NCBI GenBank assembly: GCA_000435475.1
Contig: FR896057.1
Location: 28,655 to 46,754, forward strand
Length of the DNA: 18,100 bases
Source: Cryptobacterium sp. CAG:338
GTDB lineage: Bacteria; Actinomycetota; Coriobacteriia; Coriobacteriales; Eggerthellaceae
Direction of reading: 5' to 3'
Each line of letters starts with the position of its first letter. Position 1 is the stretch's first letter. The translations under genes and the position numbers were made by a program. Below, piece by piece: positions 1-6,231 of the stretch. The notes beneath the pieces were generated by a model. The model had not been told where the DNA came from. It did not search any database and saw only the letters and a program-made list of their open reading frames with translations.

Positions 1-1
1 T

Positions 2-748
2 GTAACGGATAGCTTTGAAGTGAATACCGTTGGTCCTGACTGGGGTGCGGGAGTAATTCAGTCCTCGGCAATCGCCTTTGCGGTATCACTGCTGCTGATC
101 ATTGCCTATATTGCTATTCGCTTTGAGTACAAAATGGGCATTATGGCTGTTGTTGCGCTTCTGCACGACCTCATAATTGTGGTTGGCATTTATGCTTTGG
201 TTGGTCGCGAAATTACCCCGAACATGGTTGCGGCACTGTTAACCATCTTGGGTTATTCGCTCTACGATACGGTGGTTGTGTTCCATCGAATTAATGACAA
301 CATGAAGGAATCTTCTTTGAAGTGTACCTTTATGTCTATGGCAAACCACTCCATCAATCAGGTATTCATTCGTACCATTAATACCACCTTGACTTCGTTT
401 GTTCCGGTATTTGGCATGCTTATCTTTGGTGGCGAAACGCTGAAGGACTTCGCATTCGCTATGGCGGTTGGCTTGATCGCGGGCTCTTATTCGTCCATTG
501 CGGTTGCTACACCGCTTTATGCGATGTGGAAAACGCGCGAGGAAAAGAATGCGAAACTGGTCAAGAAATATGGTCCCGAAGTTCAGCTGTTTACGTTTGC
601 ATCAACTCTGCCTCCTGCCTCAAAGGAGGAGGCTCAGGCTACCGTAGCAGCAGGAGAAGCTGCTGATAAGAAGACTGCAGTTGCAGAGACCAAAGCAAAA
701 GAAGCGCCAAAGACTAACAAGCGCAATACGCATAAAAAGCGTCACTAA
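2..748 (+). CDS. secF: SecF protein-export membrane subunit, 5' partial
   Basis: C-terminal part of the SecF subunit of the SecDF complex, which uses proton-motive force to help SecYEG/SecA translocate proteins. The reading frame is open to the left window edge and residues before the GTG at 20 (SFEVNTVGPDWG) already match the family, so that GTG is internal and the true start lies upstream. Five hydrophobic segments are visible, corresponding to TM2-TM6 of a six-TM SecF. They include the conserved LLHD segment and TILGYSLYDTVVVFHRINDN, the SecF signature following TM4. FGGETLKDFAFAM precedes the last TM. The tail after about residue 190 is Ala/Lys-rich, ends in a basic stretch (KRNTHKKRH) and is probably cytosolic. 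TM1 and the first extracytoplasmic domain are outside the window. Identification is very secure. Confidence 0.95.
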   Translation, partial: VTDSFEVNTVGPDWGAGVIQSSAIAFAVSLLLIIAYIAIRFEYKMGIMAVVALLHDLIIVVGIYALVGREITPNMVAALLTILGYSLYDTVVVFHRINDNMKESSLKCTFMSMANHSINQVFIRTINTTLTSFVPVFGMLIFGGETLKDFAFAMAVGLIAGSYSSIAVATPLYAMWKTREEKNAKLVKKYGPEVQLFTFASTLPPASKEEAQATVAAGEAADKKTAVAETKAKEAPKTNKRNTHKKRH

Positions 749-761
749 GTACTTATCTCGA

Positions 762-794
762 GCGTTTGCGTCTGTGTCTTTCAGGCGCAAACGC
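762..794 (+). terminator. Hairpin after secF, possible weak terminator
   Basis: GCGTTTGCG (762-770) pairs perfectly with CGCAAACGC (786-794). A T-G and a C-G pair extend the stem inward to 11 bp (762-772 / 784-794), leaving an 11-nt loop. It starts 13 nt after the secF stop. No U-tract follows (GTTGCCTAG), so it may be an mRNA-end-stabilising or Rho-linked structure rather than a true intrinsic terminator. Confidence 0.5.
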
Positions 795-880
795 GTTGCC
801 TAGTTGAGTTATGTATTGGGATAGTAAGTTTTTCTACAAGAAAGATTTGCTAGAGGCATCCGCAAAAGGAGGAAGAAGTA

Positions 881-1201
881 ATGAGAGAGGGTAGCGCACC
901 AAATTTTGCTCCACCAGTAGAAGAAGGTACGGTATTCACCTTCCAAGATGAATCAGGCGATACGGTTGATTTGGAATTCTTGGGTTTGATTATTCATCAG
1001 GATCGTCGTTATGGCTTTTTCTATAACGTTGGGGATGGATCTGAGGTTGGTGGCTCTGGTGAAGTTACGGTATTAGAGGTAACTGAACTTGATGAAGATG
1101 GCCAGCCTGCTGAATTTGAATTGGTTTTGGACGACGCCATTGCTCAGGAAGTATATGAGGACTTTAAGCAGGCAACGAAGGATTTGTACGACTTCGAATA
1201 G
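881..1201 (+). CDS. DUF1292 family protein
   Basis: Small acidic cytosolic protein of 106 aa resembling the DUF1292 (YrzB-like) family, whose function is unknown. The core runs from about residue 17 to 95. It holds the family-typical opening (FTFQDESGDTVDLEFLGLI), a central hydrophobic strand (YGFFYNV), then VTVLEVTELDEDG and a C-terminal acidic helix (AIAQEVYEDFKQATKDL). The start is well supported by AAGGAGG at 866-872, eight bases before ATG. It lies 132 bp after secF and is followed by its own strong terminator, so it may be a separate transcription unit. The stop codon lies inside a short tandem duplication (1197-1236). Confidence 0.8.
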   Translation: MREGSAPNFAPPVEEGTVFTFQDESGDTVDLEFLGLIIHQDRRYGFFYNVGDGSEVGGSGEVTVLEVTELDEDGQPAEFELVLDDAIAQEVYEDFKQATKDLYDFE

Positions 1202-1236
1202 CGCGCAGTATGCAAAAAAATAGCGTGCAGTATGCA
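1197..1236 (+). repeat. Imperfect tandem repeat spanning the DUF1292 stop codon
   Basis: AATAGCGCAGTATGCAAA (1197-1214) is followed after two A by AATAGCGTGCAGTATGCAAA (1217-1236). The units are identical except for a two-base TG insertion. Each unit carries a TAG, and the first TAG is the stop of the preceding gene. This is most likely a local slippage duplication. Confidence 0.7.
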
Positions 1237-1345
1237 AAGCTTTGATTTTCTAAAAATTCAATATCCCAAGGTAGAGCCTTATAAAGTAAGAAATAATTCC
1301 TTATAATTTGTAATGCGCACGAAAATATCGTGCACGTTTTCGACG

Positions 1346-1379
1346 AAGCCCCTGTCTCGTTTTGAGGCAGGGGCTTTTT
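1346..1379 (+). terminator. Strong rho-independent terminator
   Basis: A 13-bp stem with one G-T wobble, AAGCCCCTGTCTC (1346-1358) against GAGGCAGGGGCTT (1364-1376). The loop is GTTTT and the T-run is at 1375-1379. This is a canonical intrinsic terminator separating the secF/DUF1292 region from the toxin-antitoxin locus. Confidence 0.93.
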
Positions 1380-1453
1380 GATGTGAGGGATTTGATTGTT
1401 TTCTTTCAGAAAGATGTGAGTTTTATTTGGGACGATAGAAGAGGTAGCTTGAT

Positions 1454-1486
1454 CAAAATTCAGAAAGAAAAATGTTCTGAATTTTG
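1454..1486. other. A/T-rich 12-bp inverted repeat
   Basis: CAAAATTCAGAA (1454-1465) and TTCTGAATTTTG (1475-1486) are exact reverse complements around a 9-nt spacer. It lies about 50 bp upstream of the toxin-antitoxin promoter. It could be a weak bidirectional hairpin terminator, since T-runs sit in the stem on both strands, or a protein-binding site. The sequence does not decide between these. Confidence 0.5.
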
Positions 1487-1534
1487 CATTTTGCTTCAAA
1501 GAAGAGTTTTTGGCTTAGTCAAAGTTTATCTCTA

Positions 1535-1576
1535 TTGATTAATTAAAATTATCATATATGATAATAGACGGTTAAA
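1535..1576 (+). promoter_or_regulatory. Toxin-antitoxin promoter with overlapping palindromic operator
   Basis: A perfect 18-bp palindrome, ATTATCATATATGATAAT, occupies 1548-1565. It overlaps a promoter-like pair: TTGATT (1535-1540), 16 bp, then TATGAT (1557-1562). Type II antitoxins of the XRE class typically autorepress by binding such palindromes over their own promoter, so this is the expected operator. Transcription would start near 1569, leaving a leader of under about 10 nt before the toxin ATG at 1577. No good Shine-Dalgarno is visible for that ATG. Confidence 0.7.
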
Positions 1577-1927
1577 ATGTTTCACATTAATTACTACGAA
1601 GACATAAACGGTAATGTGCCTATTAGGGAATTTATTGAGGGTTTGAATTTAAAACTAAAAGTAAAGGTGTTTGGATGCATCGAGCTGCTTGAGCAGTACG
1701 GGAATCAGCTTGGCATGCCTTTTTCTCGATATTTGCGAGATGAGATTTTTGAGTTGAGAATCCTGCAGGGAATAATTCTGTTCGGTTGCTGTATTTCTAT
1801 TACGAAGGCGGAATTATTATTCTGACTCACGGATTTATAAAGAAGACTCAAAAAAACACCAAAAAGGGAGATAGAAAAAGCGAAGACGATGAGGAAGGAT
1901 TGGTTAAAAAGACATGAGCGACTTTAG
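1577..1927 (+). pseudogene. HigB/RelE-like (phage Gp49-like) toxin, two compensating frameshifts
   Basis: Resembles the Gp49-like HigB/RelE toxins, ribosome-associated mRNA interferases encoded upstream of their antitoxin. As written the frame stops after 82 codons (1825). The N-terminal 65 codons match the family (FHINYYEDINGNVPIREFI, then LRDEIFELRI). At the GGG run (1768-1770) one base is missing. In the -1 frame the family sequence continues as NNSVRLLYFYYEGGIIILTH GFIKK. At the A7 run (1840-1846) one base is in excess, and the original frame resumes as TPKREIEKAKTMRKDWLKRH, ending at TAG 1925-1927. The rejoined product is about 116 aa, the usual family length, and its end overlaps the antitoxin start by 14 bp. 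Both shifts lie in homopolymers, so they are either true inactivating mutations or read errors. Confidence 0.85.
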
Positions 1928-2186
1928 AGATCATCTTGAAAAATCTTTATCAAATCCCGCTTTTAAGGCTGAGTGGGAAAACCAATCCGTAGAACGAGAT
2001 ATTATGCGGCAGATTGTCGAAGCGAGAATTGCTGAAGGTTTAAGCCAGCAAGAGCTTGCTGCGAAATGTGGTATGAAACCGTCAAATTTGTGTAGGCTCG
2101 AAAATGGAAATGGTAATCCTTCTGTTGCAACTTTGAATAAAATTGCTCGAGGCCTGGGGAAACGACTAAAAATAAGTTTCGAATAG
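1914..2186 (+). CDS. XRE-family HTH antitoxin (HigA-like)
   Basis: A 90-aa DNA-binding antitoxin expected to neutralise the upstream toxin and repress the operon through the palindrome at 1548-1565. The HTH_3 domain spans about residues 32-86. It has the typical pattern RIAEGLSQQELAAKCGMKPS (helices 1-3) followed by LCRLENGNGNPSVATLNKIA and a final LGKRLKISF strand. The N-terminal 30 residues (FRDHLEKSLSNPAFKAEWE) match the extension seen in HigA-type antitoxins paired with Gp49-like toxins. The frame is intact although the partner toxin is broken. The purine-rich GAGGAAGGA upstream lies rather far (about 15 nt) from ATG, so translation may depend on coupling to the toxin end. Confidence 0.88.
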   Translation: MSDFRDHLEKSLSNPAFKAEWENQSVERDIMRQIVEARIAEGLSQQELAAKCGMKPSNLCRLENGNGNPSVATLNKIARGLGKRLKISFE

Positions 2187-2197
2187 AAGAAGAGTGT

Positions 2198-2222
2198 AGA
2201 CGCAGAGGAAAGGCGTCTTTTT
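2198..2222 (+). terminator. Rho-independent terminator after antitoxin
   Basis: A 6-bp stem AGACGC (2198-2203) / GCGTCT (2213-2218) with a 9-nt purine-rich loop and the T-run TTTTT at 2218-2222, 12 nt after the antitoxin stop. Confidence 0.8.
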
Positions 2223-2484
2223 AAAGTAGCGTTATTACTAAAAGGACGTTATTGATGACACCAAAAAGCATCAATCACTTTCCAAAATAATAGTTATGAA
2301 GCACCTAACCATTTAGTGAATATTTTGTAACGCTAACGAAAATCACAGTGCTTTTATGACACATATTTCATTGAACGTTACGAAACTCTTTGATATTTCT
2401 TTTTTGCCGATACGCTAGTGAACTGTATGTATAGGTTTACTTCGCCTGCTTAAAAGGCGAAAGAAGGCAATCGTTTACGGTTTT
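2223..2484 (+). promoter_or_regulatory. Upstream region of the LCP gene
   Basis: No coding region is seen here. Visible elements are an inverted repeat ATTGATG (2251-2257) / CATCAAT (2269-2275) and GTAACG (2327-2332), which is complementary to CGTTAC (2376-2381). The latter lies inside a 17-base word (2369-2385) that recurs exactly at 6291-6307. A promoter-like pair TTGCCG (2404-2409), 16 bp, TATGTA (2426-2431) is a plausible but weak candidate. A 7-bp hairpin TTCGCCT (2441-2447) / AGGCGAA (2455-2461) would then sit in the 5' UTR just before the LCP start. The promoter assignment is tentative. Confidence 0.4.
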
Positions 2485-3654
2485 ATGGCTAAACACGGCG
2501 CACATAATAATTCGCAAAACAACACTTCAAATAACCATCAACAATATCGCACTACAGCTAATGGCTCCCATTCGGGACAGTCTTCGCCTTCGCTTGCGGA
2601 TCCCGAATTGGTGCGTGTGCGTAAAAAGCGCAAGAAGCATGGCAAAGCAAAGAAAATCGTTCTGATTGTTTTAGCAGTTTTGGTAGTGCTGTGTGTTGCG
2701 GTGGGCGCGGCAGTTGCCCTTTATATGAACTCTATTTCTGATTCCATGAAAATGGATAGCCAGCAACAAAGTGAGCTGGATTCGGTATTGACTGAAAGTA
2801 CCGTACAAGAGCCTTATTACGTGCTTTTGCTGGGATCGGATGCACGAGAAACCGATGCGACTAGCCGTTCAGACACTATGATCTTGGTTCGTATTGACGC
2901 TAATGTAGGTAAAGCAACCTTGGTTTCGATTCCTCGTGATACCAAGGTTGAAATTGAGGGTCATGGCACCCAAAAAATTAATGCCGCCTATGCGTTTGGT
3001 GGTCCTGCAGGAGCGGTGCAGGCAGTTGAAAATCTATCCGGTATTGAAATCTCTCATTATGCAGAAATCCATTTTGATGAATTGGAAACTGCCGTTGATC
3101 AGTTGGGCGGTATTTGGATAGATGTTCCCGTGTCTAATAATCAGACGGGATCGTCGAACACGGGTGTTGAGCTCAATGCAGGCATGCAACGACTCAACGG
3201 CGAGCAAGCTCTTGCCTTTGCTCGAGAGCGCTATGGCTACAACGAGGGTGACTTCCAGCGTGCTGAAAATCAGCGAATTTTAGTTCAAGCGCTTGCAGAT
3301 ACTATTTTATCTTTGCCTCCAACCGAACTCCCTGGTGCGGTGCAGTCTTTGGCAAGCTGTATTTCGACTGACTATGACATAAACGAGCTTATTACCTTAG
3401 CTCAAACTTTCCAACAGGCTGAGCATTACTACTTCTATTCCGCCATGGTTCCTTCCACAACCCAAACCATTGATGGAGTGTCCTATACCATTACGCTTGA
3501 GGACGAATGGGCAGACATGATGCAGATGGTGGATACCGGACAGGATCCAAGCAAAGCGAACGTCTTAACAAAGAATACTCAGGCGCAAACGGATTCCGAA
3601 CAGACCGACTCGGGACAAACTGATGGAGGGCAGAATGCGAGCACATCAGGTTAA
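2485..3654 (+). CDS. LytR-CpsA-Psr (LCP) family polymer ligase
   Basis: LCP proteins are membrane-anchored phosphotransferases that move undecaprenyl-pyrophosphate-linked polymers onto peptidoglycan, which fits a role in attaching the capsule made here. In order: a polar His/Asn-rich then basic cytosolic N-terminus (residues 1-54), one TM helix (about 55-78) and an extracellular LCP domain (about 110-275). Visible LCP motifs include LLLGSDAR, SRSDTMILVRID, VSIPRDTKVEI, KINAAYAFGG, DQLGGI, and the arginine-rich LNGEQALAFARERY / GDFQRAENQR. The C-terminal 30 residues are a low-complexity Gln/Thr/Ser/Gly tail. Length (389 aa) is usual. The ATG has no close Shine-Dalgarno; AAGAAGG lies 17 nt upstream. 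Confidence 0.93.
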   Translation: MAKHGAHNNSQNNTSNNHQQYRTTANGSHSGQSSPSLADPELVRVRKKRKKHGKAKKIVLIVLAVLVVLCVAVGAAVALYMNSISDSMKMDSQQQSELDSVLTESTVQEPYYVLLLGSDARETDATSRSDTMILVRIDANVGKATLVSIPRDTKVEIEGHGTQKINAAYAFGGPAGAVQAVENLSGIEISHYAEIHFDELETAVDQLGGIWIDVPVSNNQTGSSNTGVELNAGMQRLNGEQALAFARERYGYNEGDFQRAENQRILVQALADTILSLPPTELPGAVQSLASCISTDYDINELITLAQTFQQAEHYYFYSAMVPSTTQTIDGVSYTITLEDEWADMMQMVDTGQDPSKANVLTKNTQAQTDSEQTDSGQTDGGQNASTSG

Positions 3655-3816
3655 GTAGCAGGGCTCGCTGCTAAGTTGCAAGGATCCGAATTCGTAAATT
3701 GCTCAGTAAGCGAATGATTCGATCCGGCGAAACCCGAAATTTGTCCACTGATCTGCAAAATTTAAGAAGCAAAAACAATTGAGATAACAGAAAGATCGAC
3801 GTACGAGGATTGATAT

Positions 3817-4476
3817 ATGACCCTTTTAGAGCTCCTTCAAATCATACGAAAGCATTTGAAACTGGTGATAGCACTTCCTATCGTGTTTGCGCTAGTAACT
3901 GCATTGGTAAGCTGGACTATGCTTTCCAATACCTATACCGCGAGCGTTTCAATGTATGTGTTGGCAAATTCTTCTGATTCTCAGTCAAATACCTCACTTT
4001 CTACTGACCTTTCTGCTTCTCAAATGCTTACTAACGACGTGTCCGAGCTTATTCAGAGTGAGCGCGTTTTGAGCCAGACAGCAGATCAGTTAGGCATGGC
4101 TGAAAGCGAACTTGCGAGTTACGACCTAGAAGTGACCAGCTCGACTACAACCCGTCTTATTACGATCGCCGTTACGGGCGACACTCCTAATTCTGCTGCC
4201 GCTATTGCAAACGGACTTGCAAATACCACCAATACGGTCGCCCAGGAGATTATGGACATTGAAGCCGTTAACGTGATTGATCAGGCGGCAACGCCCGATT
4301 CACCTTCGGGTCCTCCACGCACCATGTATGTGGCGGTAGCGTTTTTGGCGGGCATTTTTGTTGCGGTAGCCATTGTGGTCATTATGGACATGGTCAATAC
4401 CCGCATTCGTAAACCTGAAGAAATTGAAGAGCTGTTGGATATTCCTGTAATTGGCAAAATTCCAACCATTAAATAA
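3817..4476 (+). CDS. cpsC: Wzz/CpsC-like chain-length determinant
   Basis: A 219-aa polysaccharide co-polymerase and membrane adaptor of the BY-kinase. It has a short cytosolic N-terminus beginning with the family pattern TLLELLQIIRKHLKLV, TM1 at about residues 16-37, an extracellular loop of about 130 residues, a Pro-rich segment (TPDSPSGPPR) and TM2 at about 168-192. The short cytosolic tail (RKPEEIEELLDIPVIGKIPT) is the region known in relatives to activate the cognate kinase. The separate kinase gene follows with six intervening bases to its possible GTG, so the Wzz and kinase halves are split as in Gram-positive CpsC/CpsD or YveK/YveL pairs. GAGGAT at 3805-3810 is a good ribosome binding site. 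Confidence 0.9.
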   Translation: MTLLELLQIIRKHLKLVIALPIVFALVTALVSWTMLSNTYTASVSMYVLANSSDSQSNTSLSTDLSASQMLTNDVSELIQSERVLSQTADQLGMAESELASYDLEVTSSTTTRLITIAVTGDTPNSAAAIANGLANTTNTVAQEIMDIEAVNVIDQAATPDSPSGPPRTMYVAVAFLAGIFVAVAIVVIMDMVNTRIRKPEEIEELLDIPVIGKIPTIK

Positions 4477-4491
4477 GAGGGGGTGACGCAG

Positions 4492-5490
4492 ATGGCTAAA
4501 AAGAAAAAGGCAGCATCTAATACTTTAGAGATTCAAAACGCTACTAAAACCATGTTGGCAAATATTCGCTTTGCGTCAGTGGATAATCCTATGCAAAGCA
4601 TTGTGCTTACAAGCGCGGTTCCTAATGAGGGCAAAACTACCACAACAATTGAATTGGCCAAAGCAATTGCGAGCGCCGGCAATAGCGTACTGTTGGTAGA
4701 AGCGGACATGCGTCGCCGAAGTGCAGCATCAATTCTTGGAGTGCATGCGGCACATGGTGCGTATGCGGTAATGTCCCATGCGCTTACCTTACAAGAAGCG
4801 GTAGTTTCTGCGGGGGCTCCTAACTTTTATTTCCTAGATACTGAACCAAACATTCCTAATCCTGCCGACTTACTTTCTTCGCGCGCGTATGCAAAGTTGG
4901 TAGATGATGCATGCAATACTTACGATTATGTTTTATTTGATACGCCGCCAGTGGGTACTTTTGTAGATGCTGCTATTCTTTCTCGTTTAGTAGATGGCAC
5001 TATCTTGGTAGTGAAAATTGGCGGAGCTAAGCGTGACGAGCTACTTACCGCCTACGATCAGCTACAGAAGGCGGAAGCTCACATTATTGGTGCTTGTGCA
5101 ACTTTCTGCGAAGGCACTGGCTCTGAGTATTACTACGCATACTACAACAAGGATAATCAGCGCATAGATCCCGAAAAGGAAACCCGACGTGCACGCAAAA
5201 TGGGTACTACGGGCAATACGGGATCTGTTTCGGTGCCTGCTGCACCTGTTATTCCTCGTGGTGCACGTCGGCAGGCACCTGCGGGGCAACCTGGACGTGC
5301 TCAGATGGCTCAGCAACAGGCAGCCAAGCAATCGCAAGGGCAGCGTGCCGTTCAGCAGCAAGCTACGGTTAATCCTGTTTCTAATAGCCAATCTTGGAAG
5401 AAATCTGCGGTACAAGCAGGTGTTCAGCAGGCGCGTCGTTCTAATACGCCGCGTATAGATAGAAGCCAACAAGGAAAACATCACTCATAG
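4492..5490 (+). CDS. cpsD: Bacterial tyrosine kinase (CpsD/Wze type) with long disordered tail
   Basis: Cytosolic BY-kinase controlling capsule polymerisation with the upstream Wzz-like protein. ATG 4492 is preferred over the in-frame GTG 4483 because GAGGGGG (4477-4483) is correctly spaced only for the ATG. Motifs visible: Walker A VLTSAVPNEGKTTTTIELAK, Walker A' LLVEADMRRRS, and Walker B VLFDTPPVG. A tyrosine cluster EYYYAYYNK at about residues 209-217 is the usual autophosphorylation site. In most relatives the protein ends at this cluster. Here about 110 more residues follow, basic and rich in Gln, Ala, Arg, Pro and Ser, without obvious domains. The kinase assignment is secure; the tail's role is unknown. 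Confidence 0.92.
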   Translation: MAKKKKAASNTLEIQNATKTMLANIRFASVDNPMQSIVLTSAVPNEGKTTTTIELAKAIASAGNSVLLVEADMRRRSAASILGVHAAHGAYAVMSHALTLQEAVVSAGAPNFYFLDTEPNIPNPADLLSSRAYAKLVDDACNTYDYVLFDTPPVGTFVDAAILSRLVDGTILVVKIGGAKRDELLTAYDQLQKAEAHIIGACATFCEGTGSEYYYAYYNKDNQRIDPEKETRRARKMGTTGNTGSVSVPAAPVIPRGARRQAPAGQPGRAQMAQQQAAKQSQGQRAVQQQATVNPVSNSQSWKKSAVQAGVQQARRSNTPRIDRSQQGKHHS

Positions 5491-5502
5491 GTGAACTGAA
5501 TT

Positions 5503-6156
5503 ATGCGTGATGTTCATTGCCATATATTGCCTGGCGTAGATGATGGGTCCCATTCCATGGAGGAATCCTTAGACATGGTGCAAGCAGCCATGCGCGCAGG
5601 GGTTACTTCATTTGTGTGTACGCCTCATTGCCGCGATCCGTGGTTCGACTACGAAGCTATGTGGGATGCATTCCATGCACTGCAGGCAGAAGTTTCCAAG
5701 ATTCGTATGGCTCCCAAAATGATTATGGGCTTTGAGGTTAACTACAAAAAGCTTATGGAACTTGGTATGGACTGGGCTGATTACCTTGGTTTTGAAACAG
5801 GAGAATTTTTGCTTGAACTACCAACGCGCAGTTTGCCGCCTGATTGGGAACGTATGGTGTTTCAGTTGCAGGGCAAGGGTTATACCGTCATTATTGCCCA
5901 TCCCGAGCGCTATAAGCCTGTTCAAGACAACATTGATATTGTTCGTCAGTTCATTGGAGCTGGCTGCAAAATACAAGTCTCCTCAGACTTCATGGGTGAA
6001 GGATCGTTTAGTCCCATAAAAAAAACGGCAAAGAAGTTATTTGAGGAAGGGTTGGTTAACTTTATCGCAAGCGATGCTCATGGTCCCTTGGCTTATGAGT
6101 TGTTGTGGCGTGCGAGAAAAGAATTCTTCGCGAAGGGCGCTCACGCGCGGATGTAG
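5503..6156 (+). CDS. cpsB: PHP-family tyrosine phosphatase (CpsB/YwqE), C-terminally truncated by TAG
   Basis: Metal-dependent protein-tyrosine phosphatase that removes phosphate from the CpsD-type kinase. The PHP fold motifs are visible: DVHCHILPGVDDG at the N-terminus, CTPHCRDPWF, MGFEVNY, IIAHPERY and IASDAH near the C-terminus. These supply the His/Asp/Glu metal ligands. AGGTGA (5489-5494) supports ATG 5503, 12 bp after cpsD. The TAG at 6154-6156 ends the product at 217 aa. The same frame then stays open for 24 codons to TGA 6229-6231, reading INSSPTILAERQLGYERVQM, which resembles the terminal (N)P..IL helix of relatives. With it the product would be 242 aa, about the usual length. All active-site motifs precede the TAG, so activity may survive. 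Confidence 0.9.
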   Translation: MRDVHCHILPGVDDGSHSMEESLDMVQAAMRAGVTSFVCTPHCRDPWFDYEAMWDAFHALQAEVSKIRMAPKMIMGFEVNYKKLMELGMDWADYLGFETGEFLLELPTRSLPPDWERMVFQLQGKGYTVIIAHPERYKPVQDNIDIVRQFIGAGCKIQVSSDFMGEGSFSPIKKTAKKLFEEGLVNFIASDAHGPLAYELLWRARKEFFAKGAHARM

Positions 6157-6231
6157 ATAAATAGCAGCCCGACCATCTTGGCCGAACGCCAATTGGGGTA
6201 TGAACGGGTTCAAATGTTAAGGATTCTATGA

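Larger units (their letters stand above)
1202..1576. other. Gene-free interval between DUF1292 gene and toxin gene
   Basis: No coding region is supportable in these 375 bases. They hold the tandem repeat, a TATAAT (1302-1307) followed by a small hairpin (1315-1322 / 1328-1335, one mismatch), the strong terminator at 1346-1379, an A/T-rich 12-bp inverted repeat (1454-1465 / 1475-1486), and the promoter/operator of the toxin-antitoxin locus. Confidence 0.6.

Noticed and set aside
1840..1850. A AAA AAC slippery heptamer in the toxin gene as a programmed -1 frameshift site
   Set aside because: A -1 slip there leads to a stop after a few codons. The coding continuation needs the opposite (+1) shift, so programmed -1 frameshifting does not explain it. 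RNA polymerase slippage on A7 remains possible but unsupported.
3682..3693. Adjacent GGATCC and GAATTC (BamHI and EcoRI sites), suggesting a cloning scar
   Set aside because: Nothing vector-like surrounds them, the flanking gene order is natural, and part of the sequence belongs to an imperfect inverted repeat (3682-3694 / 3711-3725) with no T-run. Treated as chance.
5062..5484. 140-codon minus-strand open frame opposite the BY-kinase tail
   Set aside because: It is the shadow of the Gln/Ala/Arg-rich coding strand, has no ribosome binding site and has an Arg/Leu/Ser-rich composition without domain signal.
6154..6156. Genome-wide TAG recoding as explanation for the amber codon in the phosphatase gene
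   Set aside because: Many genes here (DUF1292, antitoxin, BY-kinase, second GT4, DUF6625, TupA-like) end naturally with TAG.
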